This document shows positions 56,750-64,000 of a stretch of DNA of 64,000 nt, piece after piece (the first letter of the stretch is position 1; the number at the start of each line of letters is the position of its first letter). Made by a program: the position numbers and the translations under genes. Under the pieces are notes generated by a model. The model worked only from the letters and a program-made list of their open reading frames with translations, was not told the DNA's origin and did not search any database. The DNA is from Robiginitomaculum sp. (lineage in GTDB: Bacteria > Pseudomonadota > Alphaproteobacteria > Caulobacterales > Maricaulaceae), in assembly GCA_030949705.1 (NCBI GenBank), contig JAUZSF010000018.1, forward strand, positions 1 through 64,000. Direction: 5' to 3'.

Positions 56750-57842
56750 TCACCACAATCAGGGCAATGAGCGGCCAGATATCCGCAATCAGGTCAAACC
56801 GCGTTGATCCTTTGAGCATAATGCCCCGCACCAGCCGCATATAATGGGTGGCAGGTAATACCTCGCCTATGACCTGGGCCCAACCCGGCATGCCCCGAAA
56901 CGGAAACATAAAGCCCGATAACAAGATTTGTGGCAGCAGCAGGAACACCATCATCTGCATGGCCTGCATTTGCGTGCGCGCCACAGTCGAGAACAAAAAC
57001 CCGATCAGCAGATTGACCACGATATAAAGCGTGGAAATCCAGAAAAACAAAAGCCGCGATCCCTCAAAGGGAATATCAAACAAAAACCGCCCGGCATTCA
57101 GCACCACAATAATCTGGATATAACCCACCAGCACATAGGGAAGCACCTTGCCGACCATCACCTCAAGAGGACGCGCCGGCATGGCCAGCAGGTTTTCCAT
57201 GGTACCGCGCTCGGTCTCCCGGGTCAGGGCCACCGCCGTCATTAAGGTCATGGTCATGGTCAGAATAATGCCCAGCAGACCCGGAATGATATTATACTGG
57301 GTAATGCCTGCCGGGTTATAGCGCCGTTGCAACACCACCTCCACCGGCGGCGGGCCGGTGGCCAAAGAGGCCAGGGCAGTGGAGAATTCGCGGGCCAGGC
57401 CTGTGTTGATGATCTCCCCCGCCGCCGCCAGCGCACCCGAGGCCGCCGAAGGATCCGTGGCATCGGCAATAATGAGCATTTGCGGGCGGGTGCCCCGGGC
57501 AATATCGCGGCCAAAGTGTTCGGGGATTTCAAAAATAAAATTGATCTTGCCCGCCAACATGGCTTTTTCTGCCTCTTCGGGCGTTTGCGGCGCCATGATA
57601 AAATCCACATAGGTGGAATTGGCAAAGGCGGTGACCACCGCCCTTGAAAAGGCCGAATGATCCCGGTCAATTATGGCCGATGGCAAATGTCGCGGGTCAG
57701 AATTGATGGCATAGGAAAACAAAATCAATTGCATGATCGGAATGCCGATCATCATGGCAAAGGTCATGCGATCGCGCCGCATCTGGATGAATTCCTTGGT
57801 CAGGATGGCGCTGATCCGGGCGAGGGAAAAACCACGTCTCAT
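56706..57842 (-). CDS. ABC-2 type efflux permease
   Basis: 378 residues, YhhJ/YbhR-like: N-terminal TM (FAMMIGIPIMQLILFSYAI), a large extracytoplasmic domain (about 55-165), then five TM segments with RETERGTMENLLAMPARPLEVMVGKVLPY, a hallmark of the family, and LLPQILLSGFMFPFRGMP. Overlaps the ATPase gene by 4 bases. Forms an exporter with the ATPase and the HlyD-type protein. Only one permease gene is present, so a homodimer is likely. Confidence 0.93.
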   Translation of the reverse strand: MRRGFSLARISAILTKEFIQMRRDRMTFAMMIGIPIMQLILFSYAINSDPRHLPSAIIDRDHSAFSRAVVTAFANSTYVDFIMAPQTPEEAEKAMLAGKINFIFEIPEHFGRDIARGTRPQMLIIADATDPSAASGALAAAGEIINTGLAREFSTALASLATGPPPVEVVLQRRYNPAGITQYNIIPGLLGIILTMTMTLMTAVALTRETERGTMENLLAMPARPLEVMVGKVLPYVLVGYIQIIVVLNAGRFLFDIPFEGSRLLFFWISTLYIVVNLLIGFLFSTVARTQMQAMQMMVFLLLPQILLSGFMFPFRGMPGWAQVIGEVLPATHYMRLVRGIMLKGSTRFDLIADIWPLIALIVVISALALARYRRTLD

Positions 57843-58786
57843 GCGAAATTATCCTTCACTTCTTTCATCAAATGGATGAAGGCCTCTTCCAGCCCGCTGG
57901 TGACCGGAGTCCAGACCAGTTCCTTTTTATCCCGCCAGGGGGCAATGGCCGCCTCTAACGCCGCTTTATCAGGCCCGCTGATATGCAGCGAGGTACCAAA
58001 ACGCGCCACCTGTTCAACTCCCGGGGTAGTTTTCAAGGCTTTGGAAAGCGCGCCCAGTCCCGGCCCCTCGACCTTCCAGGTGCTCAGGCCGATCTTGCGG
58101 GCAATTTCGCCGGACGGCCCATCGATCAGTTTTTTGCCATAGGCGATATAGGCGATAAAATCACATTGAACCGCCTCGTCCATATAATGGGTGCTGACCA
58201 ATATGGTCACGCCCTGATCCGACAGATCGTGAATGGTTTCCCAGAACTCGCGCCGGGCCTTTGGATCAACGCCGGCGGTTGGCTCGTCCAGAAGCAAGAG
58301 TTTGGGATCATGCAGCATGCAGGCCGACAGGGCCAGCCGCTGTTTCCACCCCCCGGACAATGTGCCGGCCAACTGATTTTTACGCTCATAAAGGCCCAAC
58401 GTCTTCAACGCCGTTTTCACGCGATCTTTTCGGTTATCCAGACCATACATGCGGGCCACAAAGTCCAGATTTTCAGCAATGGTGAGATCTTCCCACAGCG
58501 AAAAACGCTGGGTCATATAACCGACCTGGGTTTTGATCCGGTCTGATTGTTCAATGACGTCCCAGCCCAGACAGGTGCCCGATCCCCCTTCGGGTTTCAG
58601 CAAACCACAGATCATGCGCAGGGTGGTGGTTTTCCCCGATCCATTGGGGCCCAAAAACCCATAGACCGCGCCCTTTGGCACCCGCAGATCAAAATGATCA
58701 ACCACTGTGCGCTTGCCATAGATTTTGGTCAGGCCGCGCACATCAATAGCTGGCGTTTGTTCTGCACTATCAGTTTGCAGGGTCAT
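57839..58786 (-). CDS. ABC transporter ATP-binding protein
   Basis: 315 residues. Walker A GFLGPNGSGKTTTLRMI, Q-loop GYMTQRFSLWEDLT, signature LSGGWKQRLALS, Walker B PKLLLLDEPTAGVDPKARR and H-loop VSTHYMDEAVQ. Similar to YhiH/YbhF-type drug exporters but with a single ATPase domain and a C-terminal regulatory stretch. It overlaps both neighbours by 4 bases, indicating tight coupling. Confidence 0.95.
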   Translation of the reverse strand: MTLQTDSAEQTPAIDVRGLTKIYGKRTVVDHFDLRVPKGAVYGFLGPNGSGKTTTLRMICGLLKPEGGSGTCLGWDVIEQSDRIKTQVGYMTQRFSLWEDLTIAENLDFVARMYGLDNRKDRVKTALKTLGLYERKNQLAGTLSGGWKQRLALSACMLHDPKLLLLDEPTAGVDPKARREFWETIHDLSDQGVTILVSTHYMDEAVQCDFIAYIAYGKKLIDGPSGEIARKIGLSTWKVEGPGLGALSKALKTTPGVEQVARFGTSLHISGPDKAALEAAIAPWRDKKELVWTPVTSGLEEAFIHLMKEVKDNFA

Positions 58787-59745
58787 GGCAGAACGACCAA
58801 TACCGGCTGACCCGGGTGAAAACGGGTCGGATCATCGGGCAGTACCTCGGCCATAAAGACCAGTTTCTGACGCTCTTTTTCCGTAAAAATGACCGGCGGC
58901 GTAAATTCGGCACCCTGGGCAATAAAGATAATACGCCCCTGACGCGCCTCATCGCATCCATCACAGGTGAGTTTTACCCGCTGGCCAACCTGAATGGCAC
59001 CCAGTTTTCTTTCGGGGATAAAAAACCGTATGCGCAATTGCGCCGGCGGCAACAGCGCCAATACCGGTTGCGACGGGCCAGCGATTTCGCCCACCCGGCG
59101 GATCAGGCTTTGCACGGAACCCGCCGTGGGGGCCACAACTTGTAAATCATTCAGCGCCTTTGCGGATTGTGCCACCAAAGCTTTTTGGCGGCGCACCTCT
59201 TCGGCGGCGGCCGCAATGGCATCTTTACGCGCCGGCGCACGGATCAGCGCCAGCCTTGCCTCCTCGGCACGCAATGCGGCCTGCGTCTGGCTCAGTGCCG
59301 CCGTGTCCCGATCCAGTCGTGATTGCGGAGCCTGCCCCTTGGCCACCAGCTCTTTGGACCGGGCATAATTATCCTGCGCCAGTTTCAAGGCGGCGCGGGC
59401 CTGCGCAACACCTTGCCGGGCCGCGGCAATGTTTTCCTTGCGGCCACCGGCCCGCAGATCGGCCAGCCGGGCACGAGCCGCCGACAGGGCGGCCTCGGCT
59501 TGCTCCAGACGTGCCTTTGCTGTGCCATCATCCAGCGAAAACAAGGGCGCGCCCGACGCCACCTGATCGCCCTCCTCCACCATGACCGAGGTCAGCGGCC
59601 CCAAGGTGCGCGGGGCCAGATACAACAGCCGGGCCTCGGCATAACCCTGATAGTGCTGTCCAGCCTCCTCACTTGTATCCGTTGGAGAACAGGCCGCCAG
59701 CAAACCGATAAATAGAATGGCAATGGGCATAACAAGGCGGGTCAT
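58783..59745 (-). CDS. HlyD-family periplasmic adaptor (lipoprotein)
   Basis: 320 residues. Signal peptide with lipobox LLAAC (IAILFIGLLAACSPT). Biotinyl-lipoyl-like ends (MVEEGDQVASGAPLFSLDD; GSVQSLIRRVGEIAGPSQPV) flank a long alpha hairpin rich in Ala/Arg/Gln (about 80-195). This adaptor bridges the ABC permease to an outer-membrane channel, which is not encoded here. Overlaps the TetR and ATPase genes by 4 bases each. Confidence 0.93.
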   Translation of the reverse strand: MTRLVMPIAILFIGLLAACSPTDTSEEAGQHYQGYAEARLLYLAPRTLGPLTSVMVEEGDQVASGAPLFSLDDGTAKARLEQAEAALSAARARLADLRAGGRKENIAAARQGVAQARAALKLAQDNYARSKELVAKGQAPQSRLDRDTAALSQTQAALRAEEARLALIRAPARKDAIAAAAEEVRRQKALVAQSAKALNDLQVVAPTAGSVQSLIRRVGEIAGPSQPVLALLPPAQLRIRFFIPERKLGAIQVGQRVKLTCDGCDEARQGRIIFIAQGAEFTPPVIFTEKERQKLVFMAEVLPDDPTRFHPGQPVLVVLP

Positions 59746-60410
59746 GAGCTGACCTCCTGGGATTTGGGGTTCAAGGCCCCGTTCAGAAAAATATCAAGAT
59801 GCAGCTCAATCAGCGCCCGGCTGTCCAATGGCGGATCACTGGGCTGGGCAAAAATGCCACTCCAGACAATTTGCATCATCATCGGGGCCACCAGCAAACG
59901 GGCCGCATGGACCGGGTTAAACGGGCGAAACTCTCCAGATTTAACGCCGCGGGCAATCAAGTCGGTTATGGCCCCCAGACCAACATCAATAACCTGAGTG
60001 CGGTAGAGTTTGGCCAGTTCAGGAAACTGCCCGGCCTCACTGATCACCAACAGGGGCACCGCCCCGGTTTTGGGGTCGCTGATCCGTTTGGCCGCAAAGG
60101 ATAACATGGCCCGCAAAGACGGGGTCACCGGTCCCTGTTGAACGGTGTCTGCCATGACCTTTAGCTGTGCCGCCACCGGGGCCATAGCCCGGTCGATCAG
60201 GGCCTCCAGCAAAGCATTCTTGCTTTCAAAATAAAGATAAATCGTGCCCTTGGAAATACCGGCCTTTTTGGCAATCTCGTCCATGCGTGCCGCCCCGAAC
60301 CCTTGGGCCCGAAATACCGCCAGCGCCGCATCCAGAATTTGTCCCGGGCGCTCTTCTGGCTGGCGCTGCCAGCGTGGAGCCGATGACGAAGACGACGCAA
60401 TCTTTCCCAT
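59742..60410 (-). CDS. TetR family regulator of the efflux operon
   Basis: 222 residues. N-terminal TetR helix-turn-helix: ILDAALAVFRAQGFGAARMDEIAKKAGISKGTIYLYFESKNALLEALI (in part). The C-terminal ligand domain resembles the AefR-like TetR C-domain. First gene of the operon TetR-HlyD-ABC-permease; it overlaps HlyD by 4 bases. A perfect palindrome 43 bases upstream is its likely operator, so the operon is probably self-repressed and induced by the exported compound. Confidence 0.93.
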   Translation of the reverse strand: MGKIASSSSSAPRWQRQPEERPGQILDAALAVFRAQGFGAARMDEIAKKAGISKGTIYLYFESKNALLEALIDRAMAPVAAQLKVMADTVQQGPVTPSLRAMLSFAAKRISDPKTGAVPLLVISEAGQFPELAKLYRTQVIDVGLGAITDLIARGVKSGEFRPFNPVHAARLLVAPMMMQIVWSGIFAQPSDPPLDSRALIELHLDIFLNGALNPKSQEVSS

Positions 60411-60452
60411 TAACCTGACTTCCTATCGGGAGTATGATTATTTGCATTATAT

Positions 60453-60472
60453 ATAACTGACCAGTCAGTTAT
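60453..60472. promoter_or_regulatory. TetR operator palindrome
   Basis: ATAACTGACCAGTCAGTTAT has perfect 9-base arms (ATAACTGAC/GTCAGTTAT) around CA, the form of TetR/AcrR-type operators with a TGACCAGTCA core. It sits in an AT-rich promoter region right before the TetR gene. Confidence 0.8.
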
Positions 60473-60561
60473 TTTCAAGATGTAGAAATAAGAAATCTGC
60501 TGGCACCAACCCCCAAAGAGATGATCGCTTATGGCCTTATACCTGGACAGGCAAAGGAAGG

Positions 60562-61443
60562 TTAGACGCAGGGCGACAAACCCAGCTTTACTGATTTTAT
60601 CCAGGCTTGCGGATAGGTTTTTTGCAGGTCTTGCGCCAATGACCGGGCGGCGCAGGCGTCACGAACCAGAGCCACACAGGTCGCCCCCGAACCACACAGA
60701 CGCGCCAGTTGAGTTTGGGGCTGGGCATCCAGGGCAGACAGTAATGATGCTATGCGGGGTTCCAACGCACAGGCCGCCGCCGATAAAGAATTCTCAAACC
60801 CTCGTAAGCGCACAATCGCCTCATCAAAATCTTTCGCGCCCGTGCATGATTCTCCAGATAACGTTTCGCCATGGTTCATTTCATCAAAGTGAGAGAACAC
60901 CGCCGCTGTGGAGACGGCAAAGCCCGGATTGACCAGCACCGCATCCAGAACTGGCCAGGTCTTTACATCATGCAGTACTTCGCCGCGCCCACTCATGAAC
61001 CGGGTTCGGCTTTGCACACAGACCGGCACATCCGCTCCCAAAGCCTGACCAATGTTTTCCAGTTCCGTATATGAAAGCTTGCAGCCCCATAGCCGGTTCA
61101 GGCCGCGCAAGGCCGCCGCCGCATCGGCAGAGCCACCGCCAATTCCCGAGGCAATGGGCAGGGCTTTGTCCAAGATTATGTGCGCGCCCGCTCTTTTACC
61201 GCTCGCCTTCAACAGCGCCCGGGCCGCCCGCAGGACCAGATTATCCACCCCGGTATCAAGCCCTTCGCCAAACGGGCCGGTGATCGCCAGCGTCAGATCT
61301 GGCGCGGGAGCAAAGTCCAGCCGGTCCCCCGCATCGGCAAACACCACCAGACTTTCCAGCGGGTGATAGCCATCACGGCCAAGGGGGCCGACCTTCAGGG
61401 TCAGATTGATTTTTGCCCGCGCGAATTCAGTAATGAACGTCAA
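60562..61443 (-). CDS. ispE: 4-diphosphocytidyl-2-C-methyl-D-erythritol kinase
   Basis: 293 residues, GHMP kinase of the MEP isoprenoid pathway. EFARAKINLTLKVGPLGRDGYHPLESLVVF (in part), the ATP-binding glycine loop LPIASGIGGGSADAAAALRGLNRLWG and the C-terminal LARLCGSGATCVALV are diagnostic. Its start overlaps the stop of the upstream TPR gene by 4 bases. Confidence 0.96.
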   Translation of the reverse strand: MTFITEFARAKINLTLKVGPLGRDGYHPLESLVVFADAGDRLDFAPAPDLTLAITGPFGEGLDTGVDNLVLRAARALLKASGKRAGAHIILDKALPIASGIGGGSADAAAALRGLNRLWGCKLSYTELENIGQALGADVPVCVQSRTRFMSGRGEVLHDVKTWPVLDAVLVNPGFAVSTAAVFSHFDEMNHGETLSGESCTGAKDFDEAIVRLRGFENSLSAAACALEPRIASLLSALDAQPQTQLARLCGSGATCVALVRDACAARSLAQDLQKTYPQAWIKSVKLGLSPCV

Positions 61444-63176
61444 GGCTTGGCGTTGGCGATCTCGGGCGCATTACGCAGGCCGTTTTCCAGCTTATCCCGG
61501 ATGAGGTCAAAATCCACATCATCATCGGGTTTCAGGCTCAGCGTGTGGCTCCACTGGAAACGCGCTTCCAGATGCCGTCCGGCCTGCCAATAGGCATCGG
61601 CCAGATGATCCGAAATGGTCGGCTCGCCCGGTTCCATTTCCACGGCGCGTTCCAGATAGCGCACCGCCTGTTCATACTGGCCCAACTGGTAATGGGCCCA
61701 ACCCAGAGAATCGATAATGTAACCGGCATTGGGGCGCAGGCTGAGAGCCTTTTCAATCAGGGTAAACCCTTCATCCAGATTTTCCCCGGCATTGATATAG
61801 GTATAGCCCAGATAGTTCAGCACATCCGGCTGATCCGGATTAATCTCCAGCGCTTTGCGAAAGGCACCAATGCTTTCGCGCCACCGTCCCAGACGTTCCA
61901 ACACCGTACCACGGGCAAAATATAACTGCCAACCGGTGCTCTTGCCCTGGCGGGCAATCAGTTGCTCGTAAATCGGCAAAGCCTCTTTATATTTATTCAC
62001 CGAGCGCAAGGCATCGGCATAGGCGGTTACCAGCCGGTCATTGTCGGGATTCTCTTCGGCAAGTCTGCGAAAGACGGTCAGAGCCTCATCGCGATGATCC
62101 GTGCGGAACAGGACCCGGGCGCGGTTCAGGTCTGCATCCAGACGATAAGGTGATTTTGGCGATATGCTGGCAAAGGCCCTTAAGGCATCTTCGGGGCGTT
62201 TTTCAACTTCCATCACCCGGGCCAGCAATTGCACTGCGGCCCCGTGATCAGGATTAATAAAGCGGGCCATTTCCAGATAGACCAGCGATTTGTCAAAATG
62301 CGCCTGCGCTGCCAAGATCTGCGATGTCCCATAAAGGGCCTCGGCGGCCCCTTCGCTGGCATTGCGCACCAGACGGCGCGGACGGCGTTTGGTGGTTTTA
62401 TGGTCATTCAGCTGGGTCAGTGCCATCGTCGACATGGGGGCCTGGGCGAAAAAGTGGCTGGCCTTTTCATACACCGCCCTGGCCTCATCGATGCGGCCAT
62501 GGCGCTCCAGAAACGCGCCATAGGCATAAAGCGCGCGGTCCGAGACCTGGCCCGGTTCGACCGCAATTTTATAGGCACCTTCGGCCTCGTCCGTGCGGTT
62601 TTCCAGGTCCAGCATCAGCGCCAGTTGCAAATGCACAATGCGTGCAAAAACCGGGGCCTCGCCAGCGCTTTTGATATATTCAAGGGCCTTGTCTGCATCC
62701 CCGGTGCCATAGGCGGCCCAACCGCGCAATAACTGCCTCACCTCGCCGTTAAACGGGCCGTATTTACCGGTTTCCAGCACACCAAGTGCCGCCGCATAAC
62801 GCTTTTTCCCCAACGCATTGGTGGCAATGGCCAGACGCATAAGGTTGGCTTCGCTGTCGGTACCAAGCGCCGGGGCAGCATAATTCGCGCTGTCGGCAAT
62901 CCGACCCGCCAATAGCGCGCTTAAGAAGGCCTGTTGGCGCAACAAATCATTATCGGGTTCTTTTTCCAGCGCCGCCGCATAATAGTGCGCAGCGGCATGC
63001 ACATCATTCATACCACTGGCAAAACGCGCGGCCAGATAGTCCCCATAGGCAGATTCCGTAACCCGTTCCCCACCCTCATCCACCAAAGAGGTGGTCGCAC
63101 AAGAAGCCAGCAGAAACAGCCCCGCGGCAATCGCAAAAGAGGCTATACTTCGTTTTATGGTCCTTGGGGATTTCAT
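61440..63176 (-). CDS. TPR-repeat lipoprotein
   Basis: 578 residues. Lipoprotein signal (RSIASFAIAAGLFLLASCATT). About ten or more tetratricopeptide repeats, clearest near the C-terminus (ALEINPDQPDVLNYLGYTYINAG; LGQYEQAVRYLERAVEMEPGEP). The LNYLGY...DSLGWAHYQLGQYE pattern matches a widely conserved alphaproteobacterial protein found next to ispE and the ETF-QO gene. A scaffold or assembly role at the membrane is likely; no catalytic motif seen. Cotranscribed with ispE downstream. Confidence 0.9.
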   Translation of the reverse strand: MKSPRTIKRSIASFAIAAGLFLLASCATTSLVDEGGERVTESAYGDYLAARFASGMNDVHAAAHYYAAALEKEPDNDLLRQQAFLSALLAGRIADSANYAAPALGTDSEANLMRLAIATNALGKKRYAAALGVLETGKYGPFNGEVRQLLRGWAAYGTGDADKALEYIKSAGEAPVFARIVHLQLALMLDLENRTDEAEGAYKIAVEPGQVSDRALYAYGAFLERHGRIDEARAVYEKASHFFAQAPMSTMALTQLNDHKTTKRRPRRLVRNASEGAAEALYGTSQILAAQAHFDKSLVYLEMARFINPDHGAAVQLLARVMEVEKRPEDALRAFASISPKSPYRLDADLNRARVLFRTDHRDEALTVFRRLAEENPDNDRLVTAYADALRSVNKYKEALPIYEQLIARQGKSTGWQLYFARGTVLERLGRWRESIGAFRKALEINPDQPDVLNYLGYTYINAGENLDEGFTLIEKALSLRPNAGYIIDSLGWAHYQLGQYEQAVRYLERAVEMEPGEPTISDHLADAYWQAGRHLEARFQWSHTLSLKPDDDVDFDLIRDKLENGLRNAPEIANAKP

Positions 63177-63222
63177 ATTCCTAGCCTACGCCAAACCTTC
63201 ACACTCGCAAGTCATGGATACA

Positions 63223-64000
63223 TCACATATTCGGATAATTGGGGCCGCCGGCCCCTTCAGGACAGGTCCAGGTAATATTCTGTGACGGGTCTTTGATATC
63301 ACAGGTTTTACAGTGCACACAATTTTGCGCATTGATCTGGAAGCGCGGGTTTTCACCCTTGTCATCATAAATGAATTCGTACACCCCGGCCGGGCAATAG
63401 CGTTGTGACGGCCCGGCAAATGCCGGCAGATTAACATCCACCGGAACGTCCGGGTTGGCCAATTTCAAATGCACCGGCTGATCTTCTTCATGATTGGTGA
63501 ATGAAAACGACACGCTGGTCAGCTTGTCAAAGGTCAGCACCCCATCGGGTTTGGGATAGGCAATGGGTTTGTGTTCGCTGGCCGGCTCGGTGGATTGGGC
63601 ATCGGTTTTGCCATGATGCAACGTACCAAAGAAAGAAAACCCGCCGGTGATCGTGTTGACCCATAAATCCGCACCGGTCAGCGCAATGCCGCCTGCCCAC
63701 GTGCCAAACTTACTCCATAGCGGCTTGGCATTGCGTACAATTTTCAACTCGCGGCGGACCGGGCTGGCCTGATAGGCCTCGCTATAGCTGTCCAATACAT
63801 CACCGCCGCGGCCACTTTGCACCGCGTCAAACGCTGCCTTGGCCGCCATCATGCCGGTACGCATGGCATTATGGCTGCCCTTGATGCGCGGTAGATTCAT
63901 AAAGCCTGCGGCGCAACCGATCAGTGCCCCCCCCGGGAAAGCCAGTTCCGGTACCGACTGGAACCCGCCTTCGGTCAGGGCGCGCGCGCCATAGGCTATG
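63223..64000 (-). CDS. Electron transfer flavoprotein-ubiquinone oxidoreductase (C-terminal part, runs off window)
   Basis: Partial. The frame stays open to the right edge: YGARALTEGGFQSVPELAFPGGALIGCAAGF leads into NLPRIKGSHNAMRTGMMAAK (each cited in part), so the ORF-track start at 63900 is internal. The C-terminal ferredoxin-like domain carries AQNCVHCKTCDIKDP, which with a further Cys (TWTCPEG) fits the 4Fe-4S cluster. This membrane-bound enzyme passes electrons from ETF (fatty and amino acid oxidation) to ubiquinone, feeding the bc1 complex. The run of eight C near 63926-63934 is in frame here. Confidence 0.95.
   Translation of the reverse strand, partial: IAYGARALTEGGFQSVPELAFPGGALIGCAAGFMNLPRIKGSHNAMRTGMMAAKAAFDAVQSGRGGDVLDSYSEAYQASPVRRELKIVRNAKPLWSKFGTWAGGIALTGADLWVNTITGGFSFFGTLHHGKTDAQSTEPASEHKPIAYPKPDGVLTFDKLTSVSFSFTNHEEDQPVHLKLANPDVPVDVNLPAFAGPSQRYCPAGVYEFIYDDKGENPRFQINAQNCVHCKTCDIKDPSQNITWTCPEGAGGPNYPNM

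Noticed and set aside
63920-63940. Run of eight C in ETF-QO as another frameshift
   Set aside because: Translation through the run gives PELAFPGGALIGCAAGF in one frame, so it is intact.

Overview
The window is 64 kb of alphaproteobacterial chromosome and is almost entirely coding. Three things support that placement. The order xerC / DUF484 / fsa, then priA, then atpHAGDC is typical of the class. The class-specific cell-cycle regulator GcrA is present, and a CtrA-type TTAA-N7-TTAA site lies in front of a Flp pilin gene. There is also a long-form dCTP deaminase, a CC0125/CC1285-type lipoprotein and a petABC cytochrome bc1 operon. I cannot fix the order or genus from sequence alone.

Layout. 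0-8 kb: an orphan LuxR-type regulator, then xerC-DUF484-fsa on the minus strand, priA, and a hybrid histidine kinase. 7.8-13 kb: the F1 ATP synthase operon, with a small YHS-like gene between atpD and atpC. 13-19 kb: a DUF2332 protein, an iodotyrosine-deiodinase-like flavoprotein, a 1031-residue coiled-coil/SEL1/peptidoglycan-binding polarity-type protein, and a DedA protein. 19-26 kb: argG, an AT-rich AAA/DUF4143 ATPase with an operator-like inverted repeat, two small exported proteins, and a TonB receptor behind Fur-box-like sites. 26-32 kb: yaaA, 3-hydroxybutyrate dehydrogenase plus a sodium:solute symporter, an S10 peptidase, and an IS630-family element that split a small membrane-protein gene at a TA dinucleotide. 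32-45 kb: a dicarboxylate symporter, petABC, hemF, a repeat-rich spacer, dcd, apaG, trkH, the argD-argF-hslO cluster and an orphan ABC-2 permease. 45-56.7 kb: gcrA, then a Tad/Cpa pilus locus (a small secretin-N protein, flp pilin, cpaA, B, C, D, E, F, tadB, tadC) and a WecA/MraY-type glycosyl-phosphate transferase. 56.7-64 kb: a four-gene TetR-HlyD-ABC-permease efflux operon with its operator palindrome, then ispE, a TPR lipoprotein, and the C-terminal part of ETF-ubiquinone oxidoreductase running off the right edge.

How the genes fit together. Most of the window is housekeeping: respiration and ATP synthesis (petABC, ETF-QO, atp), arginine synthesis (argG, argF, argD), isoprenoid, haem and nucleotide metabolism. 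The cell-cycle regulator GcrA, the putative CtrA site and the Tad pilus genes suggest cell-cycle-timed piliation of the Caulobacter kind.

Sequence quality matters here. Five sites, two of them in atpA, break conserved genes at mononucleotide runs (DUF484, xerC, atpA twice, cpaE). Four are runs of six where five restores the frame. This looks like a systematic homopolymer overcall rather than real gene decay. I see no CRISPR array, tRNA, rRNA or defence island. The best candidates for new biology are a PriA that has lost three of the four cysteines of one zinc site, the YHS-like gene inside the atp operon, and the deiodinase-like flavoprotein with its full substrate-binding triad.
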